Shown one piece after another: positions 11,262 to 23,827 of a stretch of 64,000 nt of DNA. The notes beneath the pieces were generated by a model that did no database searches, was not told the DNA's origin, and worked only from the letters and a program-made list of their open reading frames with translations. The stretch covers positions 14,933,282-14,997,281 of the forward strand of contig OX439039.1 of NCBI GenBank assembly GCA_949317995.1, written 5' to 3'. Made by a program: the position numbers and the translations under genes. This DNA is from Acholoe squamosa (Eukaryota; Annelida; Polychaeta; Phyllodocida; Polynoidae). Position 1 is the first letter of the stretch. Each line of letters opens with the position of its first letter.

Positions 11262-12089
11262 ATATTTCACAAATGCTGTGCTAGCAAGCAGACTGTCCAG
11301 CACTATGTTGGTGGATCATGGGAATCCTCTGGGCATCACATGGCCCTTTGAGGGTTAAGGTTTTTTTTTTTTATTTTTCTATAATGAATCATATTTAGGG
11401 GAAGGCATGCTTCAGTGAACACAATATTTAATCTCCATTTTCAACCACTAATAAGTTACAATATTAACAGAGAGAACACCTTTGAAGGGAAACTCTCTTT
11501 GTTCATTTTAAATAAATCTGTTCTGAAAACACTGATCTGAAAGCTTTCTGCTTCTTTTCCATGTGCCGTATATAACGTATATTTCATAAATGCGATATAA
11601 ATATATCAAGGTCATGATGAGTAATATACCTCCCGCTTTCCCCGACAAAACTTGCTTCTTTGCCCTAGTGGGTCTATAACCAACAGTGCTGCATCCATGG
11701 ATCACAAATGTACTCCTGTATTCAAACTTCCTCCACCACTCAAAGAAAAAAGGATTGCCGGTGTTTTCTGTGGCCAGCACTTCGAGAATACTAGCGACAC
11801 AACTTACTTTAACAACAGGCTCTAAAGTCGACATGAAATTGAAGAATCGATAGTACGGTATAAAGAGAAGTCAGATTAAAAGTGTCAACTAAATTATTTC
11901 ATGGTGGTCAGAAAAGAGTGGCCATGGTGGGGGGGGGGGGCTAAAAACAAACTTGATGGCCCCTGTCGTTATAGCGATCCTCACAGTTTTCAGTGTACAT
12001 AAAATCAGCATAGGGCAATACGGAAATAGTCCTAGTATTGCATCAATGAATATTTGTCCTGATTCAGTCTCTATAAATAGGGCCTTCAG
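11262..12089. other. No gene seen
   Basis: AT-leaning intergenic sequence with a short poly-T run near 11361 and a G-run at 11931-11940. A minus-strand open frame at 11508-11834 has no recognisable domain and no supporting splice signals that I can defend. Confidence 0.4.
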
Positions 12090-12131
12090 TGATAAGTCTC
12101 ATAGACTACATGTAGTCTATGAGACTTATCA
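12090..12131. repeat. Perfect 42-bp palindrome
   Basis: Uninterrupted palindrome centred on TACATGTA (each arm reads TGATAAGTCTCATAGACTACA). No spacer, so it can form a cruciform in DNA. Confidence 0.98.
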
Positions 12132-12739
12132 TATACATATATGTAGGCCATACGATCTAATGGTTACACAAACTACATGCAGACATTGATAGGACCGACA
12201 AACCATGTCCCACGGCAAAGGAAACAAAGTAATGCGGCCTTAATGCAATCAAAATATTGAATTGAGCTGTATTATGGGATAAATAAAGTTTAAAGTTGTT
12301 CTAAAAAAAGAACAACTTCGGAAACTCGGACAAGCTCCTAATAGATCCTATATAGAAACACCCTTCTGTGGGCCGGTAAACAGAAAAGGTGACTCCCGCA
12401 GTCCCCATGGGATATCTTTTCCTCCTGCCTGTGCACGATTCTAATTGAGGGGATGTGGTTAGAGAGTCCACTGGCAGTCATCAGGAGACTGTGGTACAGT
12501 GAGACACCGTTATCAGTGTCCACGCCATGCCTATAAGCAGCAACGTCGTCACTAGTACCCTAGAATGGCAGGATGTTGAATTAATTTCAAATCCCACCGG
12601 CAGATGAGCCCCAAAAGGCACCCATCTTGGAGTATTCTAGGGTCTAACTCAGGCCCCTAGAATCCTAATCCTAGCATATATACAGATACCTTAGAGGCAT
12701 AGAACGCCTAATGCGACCCTACCAATTAGTGGGAAGCAT
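12132..12739. other. No gene seen
   Basis: Intergenic sequence with short frames only. Confidence 0.45.
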
Positions 12740-13131
12740 TAATTTCATACCTTGAACATGTGATAATATTCTAACCAAAACTTGACTACCATAATGGTCT
12801 GTTTAAGTGCCAGGGTATCAAATAAGCACTGGTCTCGAATAAGCGTGGGGTGTAGGAGGATTGAAGTTAATCTTAAGCACTAAAAATATTATTCAAATAA
12901 GCGCCTGTCTTGTATAAGCACCGGGCGTAGAGTGGTATTGAAATCAATGAGGCCACTACGGTACCTTTCTTTTTACAGTATACATTCTGAAATGAACAGT
13001 ACATGGTGCGATCATAATAGTACTGATACCTCAGACGTCACAGTTGCATAATACATCAATAATGAACCATTAATGGGTGATGTGAGTGCATGAAGTGGGT
13101 AGATGGATTCTGGTGCATTAACACTCAAAGT
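12740..13131. repeat. About 390-bp direct repeat of 8348-8755
   Basis: It matches 8348-8755 across ACCTTGAACATGTGATAAT, the whole embedded TIR element, and the downstream part up to ATTCTGGTGCATTAACACTC. It carries several point changes and lacks about 15 bp near the right end of the embedded element. A segmental duplication or a larger composite repeat. Confidence 0.85.
12786..12962. mobile_element. CGCTTA-type TIR element, copy 3
   Basis: 177 bp, the counterpart of copy 2 inside the duplicated block; ends TACCATAATGGTCTGTTTAAG and GGCCACTACGGTA. Confidence 0.75.
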
Positions 13132-13511
13132 GCTGCATGATGCCTTCTGGTATAGTATCTTTGGCATCACGATGCACACACAAGGGTGCTGGTGAATTTA
13201 GTCGCTGCATCAGTGCATCGCGATATCATTGCATCACGACAATCACAATAACACTTCATAAGTGCATCAACCCTGTTGGGCTGGCTGCATCCAGGAATGC
13301 ACCACTGGCATTTATGCATCATGACAGCCAAAATACATGATGCTGAACACTAAGTGCACCATAAGCCTCACATGTCACAACATCAGTGCAAATGTTGGAC
13401 TGAGTTATAAAGTACAGAGTGTTTGTTATAAGACCCCTACCAGTGCCTTATGGACAAGTCTCAGTCTGCCTGTAGGCCAAGCAGACAAGGTCAAGGAGGC
13501 AAAAGTGTGTA

Positions 13512-15750
13512 CTACCCAGGTAGCAAAAATGGTGTGGCCCGAGTCTGGGCCAGAGCGGGCTCCTGATGTGGGCCACACTGGGTTAACACAGTGGGCGCCC
13601 GATGGGTTTTGTCCTCAGCAAAGGGTCTGGGCCACACTGGGCTAACCGATTCGGGCACAGATCTGTTTGAAATTGGGCTCACCGATTTGGGCTCAAAGTG
13701 AGTTTAACATGGGTTTTTGGTGTGGCCTAAAGTGGCCTGCCCGATTTGATGAAAAATTAGAGGTGACATGTTAAAAATTCTTTTTGAGAAATTTATCCAA
13801 AATCTTTTCTTTTTTTTAAAGGTCAATAAGCAATAAATCCTTGAGCTAATCCAACCCCCCCCCCATCACCAAAGCAGTAAATGCAATATCTACCCAAGTG
13901 GAAAGGCAGAGCAGTACCATTCATTTGAATCAAACTCATTCAGCCAACACAAGGCACTTTGATTCATTAAAGTGACATTCTGGCCTCAATCTTCCCCTAC
14001 TAATTCCCTATGTAGGAGTAGAGAAGAGAGCCTTCAAGTTCATAATCACTGTACCTCTGCATATCTGCTCTTGTTCCAAGTTCAGTGCAAAAGAAATGGT
14101 GTTGCCATTCCACTACTACTCAGATAACCTTGATTTGCACTTTTGACTAGAAACATCTAAGTATTTCCAGACTATGAGAAAGTCTGCACATTATTACTTC
14201 ATATCTGATTTAGTAGTCTATTCCAGTTGTCCTATGTCTAAAAGAAATAAGTTTGGTATGGGTAGTAGAATTCTGCCTGGAGTGCTGTGAAACCACTTTG
14301 TAGTGAGTCTGCCATGGACTGGCCTACAGGGGCAGGGGATATTTTTGGTTTCTCAAGTGCCTCTATATATAGTCCTCTTATACCTGGCCAAGTGTGGGAC
14401 CTGTTTGCCCCCACACCACAAATACACCTTGCAAGCCTACTAGTACAAAGAAAGACATGAAGCTGTTCTTTCCAGGACTAGTCAGTGTTGCCTTTTACAT
14501 GAAATATCTGGATCCCTACTATGAACCTACCTGTGTATTAATGGGGGGAAGGGAGGGGGGAGGGCAGGGCAGGGTGAGAGGAGGGCAGGGTGAGAAGAGG
14601 GCAAGGCAGGGTGAGATGAGGGCAGGGCAGGGTGAGAGCAGGGCAGGGCATGTGAGCAAAGGAGATGCCAGGGCAGTGCAGGGTGAGAGTAGGACAGGGC
14701 AGGGTGAGAGGGCAGGGCAGGGTGAGAGCAGGGCAGGGTAAGAGCAGGGCAGGGCAGGGTGAGAGCAGAGCAGGGCAGGGCATGTGAGCAAAGGAGATGC
14801 CAGGGCAGTGCAGGGTGAGAGTAGGGCATGGCAGGGTGAGAGCAGGTCAGGGCAGGGTGAGAGCAGGGCAGGGCAAGGGTGAGAGCAGGGCAGGGCAGAG
14901 TGAGAGGAGGGCAGGGCAGGATGAGAGTAGGGCAGGGCAGGGCGAGAGCAGGGCAGGGCAGGGCAAGAGCAGGGCAGGGCAGGGCAGGGTGAGAGCAGGG
15001 CAGGGCAAGGCAGGGTGAGGGCTGGGAGTGAGAGTGAGTGAGTAATAGATGTTTAACACCATTTCGACAGCTAAGGTCATATTCATGGTGAGATCCTCAT
15101 TACACAAATTCACAGAGGAATGTGTCAGTGCCTGCGCATATGTGCACCACACACATCCTGAGGGGATAGGAAAGAGGAGAAATAGACCCTTTTAAGTGGG
15201 CTAGGGAGGCCCAGGGAGGGCAGGGTGACAGAAGGGCAGGGCAGAGCGGGGTGAGAGGGGGAAAGGGCAGGGCAGGTTGAGTGGAATGAGGAGGAGATGG
15301 AAGGGGTAGGGGATGGATAGGGGAGGGACGAACAAAAAAGAGAGAGGGAGGGGGAACACTCATCACAGAGTTTAGAACAGTTCAGAAGATGAGGCTGCCC
15401 TGTCCAAACCCACTCTCACCCCAGACTGGGAAGACTTTATGCAGCTAAGTACCCATCTTGGGATGCCCATTTTGAAACCATCCTGGGCCCAATGTGGTTG
15501 CCCATTTTAAAGCTGACCAGTGCCCAAATCGGGCGGCCCAATGTGGCCCAGACCGTATGCTGAGGACAAAACCCGTTGGGAGCCCAACGGGCTCAAGTGG
15601 GTTTGCCCGATTTGGGTTGCCCTGTGTGGCCCTGACTGGAAACCCAGCATCTGCCGAACCTAAAACCCATGTACTGAATACTGCCCGCTTTGAACCACCT
15701 TATCCCGGGTAAAACCAATTTGGCCCCGAGCGGGCTTGCTACATGGGTAA
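13512..15750. mobile_element. Inverted GGGCC-rich arms flanking a G-rich minisatellite
   Basis: The left arm (13512-13760) and right arm (about 15478-15750) are inverted homologues: CTACCCAGGTAGC versus TTGCTACATGGGTA at the outer ends, with shared GGGTTTTGTCCTCAGCA and TCTGGGCCACA words inside. Either a 2.2-kb non-autonomous DNA element with long TIRs or two oppositely oriented copies of a repeat. Apart from the minisatellite, the interior (13761-14540, 15036-15477) shows no coding sequence. Confidence 0.6.
14541..15035 (+). repeat. G-rich minisatellite (GGGCAGGGCAGGGTGAGAGCA type)
   Basis: About 500 bp of degenerate roughly 16-21-bp units of GGGCAGGGCAGGGTGAGAG. Strong purine/G strand asymmetry with runs of GGG every few bases (G-quadruplex potential). 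All long frames on both strands here are by-products of the repeat. A related purine-rich tract continues at 15205-15355. Confidence 0.95.
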
Positions 15751-16108
15751 TCATAATTTTAAAGTACTATGTCATCTTCCAAACTTCTTTATCAGGTTAG
15801 CACATACATAACTCGGTGGTCCTTGGTCCCATTGTGAGGATTGGTAGTGAACACTCATACCATCTTATTCCTATTTTGGGTTGCCTTGTGCCTTGTATGT
15901 ACCATATATCATTAATTATTAGTGTGCAGGTGGAATCATTCATGAGAGAGCTATCTTGAGCGATGAATTTATAGAATGGAGGTCACTTATTCAATATCAG
16001 CGTTGGAAGACACTGCAAACTCCAGTCCTATTAATATGACAAGTTTGGTACGGGAATAGTATAATGATGATTAACCTACAGATGTCCATGTAAAAGGTCG
16101 CATATAGA
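15751..16108. other. No gene seen
   Basis: Intergenic sequence, nothing recognised. Confidence 0.45.
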
Positions 16109-16350
16109 TGGGGCCCCCAAGGGGACCCCCCCTGAGGTCACAATGTCGCCAAAATGCAAGGCTTCAGGTCACATGTCACTTTTTTAGTTGGAAAACATGT
16201 CTAATAATCTCAAAATTTAAGGCCTCAGATCAAATGTCACTTTTTTATGGATTGGCCATGTCACATGTCACTTTTAAAAGGGTACAAAGTCGAAATGTCA
16301 CAAAAAAATGGCCAAAAGTCGCCATGTCGTTTTTTACCCCTTGGGGGCCA
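16109..16350. mobile_element. TGGGGCCCCCAAGGGG TIR element
   Basis: 242 bp with inverted ends (TGGGGCCCCCAAGGGG and CCCCTTGGGGGCCA). The interior repeats the word ATGTCACTTTTTT or variants about five times. No coding capacity. Confidence 0.75.
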
Positions 16351-17433
16351 CATAGATAGTGAGCTGAGCTGATCCCAGATTGGTGATACCAATGTCATTG
16401 ATAACCATAGAAATCACCTGACCTTAGCCATCAATGGTATCAATGTTTCTGTCATTCTATATACTTTCCAAATAGCCTAAGGGTAAGGCTAACTCTTTAA
16501 AAGCCCCACAGTGATTTAAAGTACCATTCCCTCAGGCCGTTATGGTAGACTGGAAACAGACTCATCAGTCCTAAATTCATGTATGATGCACGCCCTTTAT
16601 CTCAATGGTCACCATTCTCCACCAATCAGTTCTAGCAAGTTTTTGAGTTTGAGTTTGAATATTTTTATTTAGCTAAATATTAGTTACAAGCCAAAAAAAA
16701 CAACAAGGAAATGAGAGAAGAAAATGAAAATACCATATAGAGTACAGTTTTAGGAAAAAGATATACAATATCACATTGATAAGGCACTTATTATATCACA
16801 TAGTTTGGCAACAGGGTCTTATAATATTAACTTAAATTGACATAAGCATAAGGGTCTTTAAATTAAGTACACTTGATGGCAAAGGAGCTAGGGTATGGGA
16901 CTGGAGGCATCCTGCTGTCCTTGAGGGACTGATACCATTGTATAGACAGTAAATGGCAGGCTCTCAGGTGGCACTTAGCCATGTGGGTAGTGGTTAGGGA
17001 CATTAAGCAGGTACAAATTGGTCCATGTTTGTAAGACCCTCCTAGCAACTACAACAAATCAATATACCCCAATGGTCTGTTCTCACAAACATGCAGCTTA
17101 TGCATCAGTTTGACCATAATGGCCTACATTAATACTTATTTTATCCAAAATGATTGATTAAGTATTTTTCCTGTCACAGTGTGAAAAAAACTCTCTTTGT
17201 TGAAACATGTGACTCATTCTGCCAAATAATGATTAAAACTACAACCTTTTTATGTTATTTAATCACATGAGGGAAAGGGGAACCCTGTATATAGGGCCTA
17301 CTGGCCTGTTAAACTGTTGTTCATGTTATTAGAATATTACTTTTGGTATTAAGTTATCAATCTAATTTTTTAATACGGAAGAACCAAACCCATTATTTCA
17401 TGTTACCAATATCCACTTTTTCCTGTGTTTCAG
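16351..17433. other. Intergenic or intronic; no gene seen
   Basis: AT-rich sequence leading into the splice acceptor at 17431-17433. Nothing coding is recognised. Confidence 0.45.
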
Positions 17434-17520
17434 CGTCCTTCCTCCAGATGCTATTGAGAGGCGGCTTTTCTTCCTCCAGGTTCAGGCGGGGTGCTGAGCA
17501 ACAAGAGGAGAAATGACCAG
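17434..17520 (+). other. Probable exon, 5' untranslated plus start codon
   Basis: 87-nt exon candidate bounded by a strong acceptor (TTTTTCCTGTGTTTCAG at 17417-17433) and a near-consensus donor (CAG|GTAAGTAAGT at 17518-17530). All three frames contain stops across the exon, so most of it would be untranslated. An ATG at 17513-17515 (GAGAAATGACC) lies at its 3' end and leaves phase 2 at the donor. The candidate terminal exon at 31994-32108 begins in a phase that accepts this (one base completing a codon), so the two may belong to one plus-strand gene with a roughly 14.5-kb intron; other exons may exist in between. Transcript evidence is not available here. Confidence 0.45.
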
Positions 17521-17678
17521 GTAAGTAAGTCTGTAGAGTTTAAATACGGGTTTAGGCACATATTTGATTGGATTGGATTTTTATTAACACTGATACTGAT
17601 AAGACACAGTGATCAGACACATCATGATGGGTTGTTTGTCCCTGGATAACACCCACTTCCAGGGACATGGTGGTTCTC

Positions 17679-17885
17679 ATAGGAGGGAGTGATCATTTGT
17701 TAACAACAGGGGGTGTTGGGTTTGCACGCAGACACGCGATAAAAGAATTTTGCAATGCCTCTCAAGGGTCATAATCTCCCGCCCCAGAGGAGCAGAGAAT
17801 TGGAGGCTCTTTTTCAATGAAATATTTTTTGCCCCCCTCTCAGAGGGGTTGAACAATGACCCCCCGGTCAAGAGGTCAAAAAATG
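17679..17885. repeat. GGGAGTGATCAT dispersed repeat, copy 1
   Basis: Shares GGGAGTGATCAT, GGGTTTGCACGC, GACACG and the GTCAAGAGGTCAAAAAA-type word, in the same order, with 20951-21120. Unclassified short interspersed repeat. Confidence 0.6.
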
Positions 17886-19365
17886 TTTACCCCCCTTATC
17901 CCACCCACCCCTCCCCTGATGATAAAAGTTTAATGATTACTCCAGCTCCAGTCCCTCGTGCAGCCTATCAGACAGCCTATTTGTGTACATAGATCAGGAT
18001 GAGGCCATAGATAGTAGTATAAAATGACACTTTGTGACAGGCTAACACATGACACTAAGCCCCAGGGGGTTATTTATATCTTGGATACATATGTATATAT
18101 GTACTACTGTCAAGGGTACATTTTGAGCAAAGTCATAAGGCTTCGGGGTGTGGGAATTCCAAAGGGTAGAATTACCATTATCTCTTCATGATCCTACCAA
18201 GTATACACTGAGTAAACATTTAGTGAGGACGAACAACTGGATCTTTCTACTCTGACGTGAAGGGCACTTAGGGAACTTGACCTCTAGGGACTAGGTCTCT
18301 ATCCTAAAGGACTATAATCTGATGGTCATCCGATCCTAAGTCTAGATCTATTCAAGTAACCCATCCCCCACTGCCCCAGGTGGGAAGATGATTTTGGTGA
18401 TTCTGAACAACCCTCCGTCATTTGCTGCAAAACCCTTTGATTTTCACAGAAGGAACGCCCACGCATGCCCCCTGAGTGCGGATCCACCCACTCTCCAGCC
18501 ACATCATCGATGCAGTGTAATCAAAGGTTATTTCATTATATAACTGTGTAGTGTGTAAGCATCCTGTTGTGACGTTATTGATGTTGCTATGGATTGTTGC
18601 AGGTCATTGTGACGTGAACAATGACGTGACGACAATGTGAGGGCTGTGGGGGTGGCGTATGTTTGCCTGACCCCGGAGTAGGCCCTAATCATGCACAGCT
18701 ACATGTGTCCTTTCTGTTTGCGTGATAACATCACGACGGCAAATTGCAGAAATTTATCCCGTAAAGTAACTTAAGATTACCAAACTTGTACTTTGCTGAT
18801 GAACAGTTTAGATAAAGTTTATACGCTAACTGATTTAGGCTTACATGCATGGTTAGTAAGACCCATAAACAGCCCCCTGGAGCTGCACTGTGTATGATAG
18901 ACACAATGTCTCATAAATTGGACATGAGGCAGATGCTGACTGTAAGGGGCTAAACGTTGCCAGATTTATAAATCTAGATGTCTAATCCTATCTAGTTTCC
19001 AAAAAATGTTTAAGATGATATTTAAACAGGTCTTGTCTGAATGTGGTATTAGGGCCATATTACACACCGCTAGACTTGGATGGATGATATGAGAAAACCC
19101 TTTTATTGCAGACACAGAGACACAGAGGGAGAGAAAGAAAAAAAGAGACAGAAAGAGACAAAGAGATGAAAAGAGACAGACAGAGAAAGAGATGTAAACG
19201 CAGAGACAGGCAGAGAAATGCTAATGTCGATAGTCCATTTGGCCTCTGTTGCGCGATTGAGCCATACATTTCCTATGTAAATTTCTGCGACAGAGGCCTA
19301 GTGGACTATGGGGTATAGGGTAGATTCACCAGTTACGGACGTTCATTTATAGTGCTAATGGGATG
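17886..19365. other. No gene seen
   Basis: Intergenic or intronic. An A/G-rich simple tract (19113-19210, GAGACAGA-type) produces spurious frames on both strands. Confidence 0.45.
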
Positions 19366-19557
19366 ATTTTTTGGAGTTGCTTGCCGCATAGCGGCCGGGA
19401 GCGCAGTGACAGTAGCAACTTCCTTATGGTTTCGGTTTGTCAGTGACGTCACGGTCACCTTGTGACCCAATTTGTGACGTCATACGTCAGTCGTGACGCC
19501 ACACGTCAGCGCAGAGTGCAACTCCTATCCGTGGTCCTTGCCACATTTTTCTTGTTA
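19366..19557 (-). mobile_element. TGACGTCA-box repeat, inverted copy
   Basis: 192-bp inverted homologue of 7484-7676 along its whole length. Two perfect TGACGTCA boxes remain (19444-19451, 19475-19482); the third has become TGACGCCA. Confidence 0.75.
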
Positions 19558-19711
19558 ATTTCGTCATTAAAACCCTTGTACATGATTTGTCATTCAAACA
19601 AAAATATGATTAGAAAGGCTGGAGTTTTTATTTTGTGGATCTATAGCGATATGCATTTTATTCCTGCTTCATCTTTGAGATATATTCAGACAAATGTTTG
19701 GAACTATAGAA

Positions 19712-20485
19712 AGGTGGACTTTCACCTGAAGTCGGACACCTAATGTGAGTATTTCACTTGTTTCGGACACTTTGCCTCTTCATTTATTAGTGATGGATAT
19801 TGGAATCATTATTATAATGTGTTGTTGAGAGAGCCTTCCCTACGATCCAATGGTTAAATATTAAGCACGATGAGACACCTTTAAGGCATTACACATGGTA
19901 TAATATACAAAATGATTTTCTTTTTATCTAAGCCATTCTGAAGACATGGGTAGCCTTTTCAAGAGTAGATCAAACACTCGACAAATTGATTTTATCTTTC
20001 ATGCAGGGATATTGAGAGACATTAACACTGATTAAGGGTCAGCGCAAATATGTGAAGTGAGACTCATTCTTAGTACGTGGGTATATTTATAGGCTATTTG
20101 GGCTGCAACACCAAAAGTCAGTACGCTTTACTATGATGTTCTATGGAGATGTCTTTATGCTAGTTATCCACCTCAGGGTATAGAGATTCCATCTAGGACC
20201 TGCATATGTAACATTTACCAAATGGTGGTACTGACATTGTAGGATGGAGAAGACCAGCTTAATATTTTCTGGAATAAATCTCGAGACCAAAAATTAAAAT
20301 ACACCCTGACTTCAGGACACCAAGAAACATATTTACATTTATCTCAGAGGTGTGAATATCAATGAGAATACTTATAATTTCATTATCTGAATACACTCTA
20401 GCTTGATATCAAACATATCTTTCTCAATTATAAGTCAAAAGTGTCCGACTCAAGGTGTGTGTCCGTCTCAGGGTGAATGTACTTT
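19712..20485. mobile_element. TTCACCTGA...GGACAC TIR element, copy 1
   Basis: The left end TTTCACCTGAAGTCGGACAC and the right end TGTGTCCGTCTCAGGGTGAA are inverted relatives. An additional left-type end (ACACCCTGACTTCAGGACAC, about 20301-20320) and a doubled right end (GTCCGACTCAAGGTG followed by GTCCGTCTCAGGGTG) suggest two nested or stacked elements. No transposase is seen. Related copies lie at 39834-41187 and 60571-61253. Confidence 0.6.
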
Positions 20486-20950
20486 AATCCTCTCAAACGT
20501 CGCTCGCTAATCGCTGTGATTTGGTCACAGTAGGAGATCTACCAGTGCAACACCCTATCTGTTTACCCATGATATGACAAGAAAACAGCCTTTGTTGCAG
20601 TAGTGGATCTCAGGTTTAAGAAAATGCTATCAAAATTACGTGGGCTCTCTGGCAACTTTGGGGCCTTTTTGAAGTGTTATTCTGGACCTTCTTTGTATGT
20701 AGGAACAAGCAGGTTTATTTTCACAATACAGTTTACAAGGTTACCTGGTAAATCTAACAGGATTTTCGTGTTGATGGTGTGAGACAGACTACTTTATCAT
20801 TGCACAACATTTGGGGGAAAAGGGGAGTCAGACAGGTATTCGTAGTTGCAGCTATTTTTGGAAATATCATTGGCTTTATTCTTTTCCATTCGTATCAGAG
20901 AGCAATGGAGACACCACGTTCCTTGAGATGTAAGCAAAACATAACATAAG

Positions 20951-21150
20951 GGAGTGATCATGTTTTTAACAATGGGGGGGGGGGTGCATGGGTTTGCACG
21001 CGGACACGTGGAAAAAGAAAATCACTCATGAACTCACCCTTTTAACATGTAGTAGTGCCCCGAGTAGTGCGCAGGCTCTTTTTTGACCCCCTTGTCAAGG
21101 GGTCAAAAAGCCCCACCACCATGTACAAAATGATCGTTTCCTACGACATC
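20951..21150. repeat. GGGAGTGATCAT dispersed repeat, copy 2
   Basis: Homologous to 17679-17885. It includes a strong hairpin (21087-21119): TTTTTTGACCCC and GGGGTCAAAAA arms around a CTTGTCAAG centre. Confidence 0.6.
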
Positions 21151-22198
21151 ATGCCCCATCTGGATGATGTTTACACTTTATAGCACGCTAACAAAACGGG
21201 GCACAACACCCCTTCACCGCCCACGCTCCTGCCCTAATCCCACTCAGACTGTTAGATGCTCGAATGGATCCCGGATTAAACGGCAATTGGCAGATCTCAT
21301 TAACACCCGCTCAAACCATACAAAATGATTCCCATCTTAATTCCTCAAAAAGATTAGTTCTGATTTTTGTATTGGAGCCCTGTCAGAATCAATTGAGGTT
21401 GGCTATAATGAAGTGTGTTTTCATTTGTCGGCAGCTATAGATGGCAATCAGGGGTCTATTTCAAAATAGACAGCCATTTGCCCCTCTTTTTGATTCTCAA
21501 TTCATATGCTACCTGTGACACATCATTTGATTTTTGAAATGCAAGGAAAATGACTATCATTCATGGCTATAATATAGAAATATCCCAGCTGTGAAATAAA
21601 AACCATGTTCTAGTACTATGTACAAGTCTATATTCTACCTTGTAAAGTCTACGATACACCCAGGTTCTACGATCGTTGTGGTACTTTGGTGATCGTAGAC
21701 ATATAGTTGGTGACTGCTGTCTGTTTTGAACTTGACCCCCGGTGCCATCAATATCAGCTTGGCTGGATGCAGCGCTCACCATGTTTTTAAAGCACTATAT
21801 CCACATTAAAGATCAAATAGGGTATCATTACTTAAGACAGATTATTGATATTCCATTTACTGCAAGTGGAGCTTGTAGCTCTTCAAAACTCAATGCGAAA
21901 TCTATGTAAATACTATGTATCAACATTTATATCCCATATTACAATGCACCAGTGCAGCCCTGGATGCATTGGAGCATCAATCCAACCATCTAAGAGTGAA
22001 TCGATCCCTTTTATAGTATGATAAGTTTTCAGTTCTGAAAAGGTGGAGATACTGAGTAGAGATGGAATTTGTTGTTGAATCAAAGCCTTTGGGACAAAGC
22101 CGACCTTTAATAACTGGTACTGCTATTTATGTTCCAACTAGCAAGATGCTCCGATCAGGTATGCTCTTAGAAATAGCTGCTAAAATTGCACTATAAGC
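21151..22198. other. No gene seen
   Basis: Intergenic or intronic sequence; no recognised feature. Confidence 0.45.
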
Positions 22199-22330
22199 AA
22201 TAACTGTTGAAATTACAAGGGATCTTTGTAAAATTGAATAGTGAACCACCATTGTTTCTACAATGAAGCCACAGATGGCAGTGCAGTAAAGCAATGTGTA
22301 GTGAGGAATCTCTGTAAAAACAATCATTGT
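22199..22330. repeat. Dispersed repeat shared with 3860-3990
   Basis: Shared ordered words AACTGTTGAA, GGGATC(T/C)TTGT, AA(T/C)AGTGAACCACC and CAATGAAGC with the stretch at 3860-3990. Unclassified. Confidence 0.5.
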
Positions 22331-22644
22331 TACAAAGTTGCCAGAAAACCACTGTTCATTTTACAATTTTACAGTGTTCTTTTTGCAGTACATTCAAAAT
22401 GAATCTTGAAATATTTTTTTTTTATATTGTGTGAAGCTCGTTATTGCCCTTCTCACATTGACACTGATAGTGTGCAAATTAACAAGAGAGGTGTCCTATA
22501 TAGAAGGCTAATGAACACAGCTGGTTCACCTGCCTTTGGTCGTATGAGACCCAACAGGAATACATAGGCTGGAGTATGCCTGGGCTGAGTATGGGCCATA
22601 CCATAAACCAAGGCTGATGCTTCACTTTGGGGAATAAGAGGACA

Positions 22645-22842
22645 TACCGTATCGTCGTGAATAAGCGCCCAGGCGCTCATAGATTTGGAGGGGGCATTAC
22701 CCCCGGCCCTTATATAAGACAGGCGCTTATTCAAGATCTAGTTTTCAGTGCTTAAGGTATATTTCATGACCCCCATACCCCCGGCGTTTATACAAGACCG
22801 GCTCTCATTCAAAACCCGGCGCTTAAACACGACGATACAGTA
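22645..22842. mobile_element. CGCTTA-type TIR element, copy 4
   Basis: 198 bp; ends TACCGTATCGTCGTGAATAA and, inverted, TACTGTATCGTCGTGTTTAA. The interior alternates GGCGCTTAT and AAGACCGGC words. Confidence 0.75.
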
Positions 22843-23171
22843 TTCAAGGTACATTGAACCAAATGAGCACAAACTTTAGCTGGAAAATAATTAGTTCCCT
22901 CCTCCAGTAACACAAATGAGATTGATTCATACCATGGCCGAAATCTTGCACCCACGATAATGTTGAACTTTGTGTAAAGTTTAACACACTAACTATGACT
23001 ATAATTATTCTTATTTCACCAATCAACCCACATGATCTCTATCATCTTATCACTGTACTGTAAGATATCGCCCCGTAGGGAAATATTTCCTGACACATTG
23101 CTATGACAAACAGGTGAAATTAGTATTCTAGACAGAAATCTACGGCTCACTCTTTTTCATGAATACTGGTT

Positions 23172-23583
23172 CAGGAGGCTGTTGCGAAAAGTTTTGGAAT
23201 TCAATTCTCACTGTAACTAATGCATCTTCCAGTTCCTCCCGATTCTCCACCCAGGGAGACCAATTCCCACCTTATACTGTAATGGAATTGACTTACTCTG
23301 AATTAGACTGCATTGCAAAAAGTTGAGGAACTGGTTCCATGATTAATTCCACCTGAATGCTTCCCATAGTCGAAAGGCCAGGGAATTGGAGAAAGGAACT
23401 GTCTGGGAATTGGTTCTCGATTAGGAAGCATTCACTAGTTCCTGACCACTCCTAAACTACTTCTATGACCAATTATCTTTTGGCAACCCAACAGGGAATT
23501 GATTCCCTGAGGTCAGTCAGTTCCATTTTGGGAATACCACCTCCGACAAAATCGTTTCCAAATCTTTTTGCAACAGCCTGCTG
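23172..23583. mobile_element. CAGGAGGCTGTTGCGAAAAG TIR element
   Basis: About 412 bp with inverted ends of about 27 bp (CAGGAGGCTGTTGCGAAAAG... and ...CTTTTTGCAACAGCCTGCTG). The interior has several GAATTGGTT/AACCAATTCC-like inverted words. No coding capacity. Confidence 0.7.
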
Positions 23584-23827
23584 AAGACAGACTGCTCTCA
23601 GAATAATTGGAAATGTCTTCAGCAATCAAACACCATACACGGCTTAGCAAACTACTTCCTAGCTGTCTTACAAGCGGAAACCTCTGCTAATGATGTTACC
23701 CTGGAAAGCAATAAAATGTGCACAATGCAGTTTGTTTCATAAGGTGTCTAAGGCATCGTAGGGGGTTAAAGGCAGAGAAACAGGATTGGTTTCTTGATTA
23801 GCGCAAGGCACTGGGCGATATCAAAGT

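Noticed and set aside
14394..15366. Several frames of 73-115 codons on both strands in the G-rich region
   Set aside because: Created by a stop-free minisatellite; the proteins are pure repeats (GQGESRA, LPCPALLSPC).
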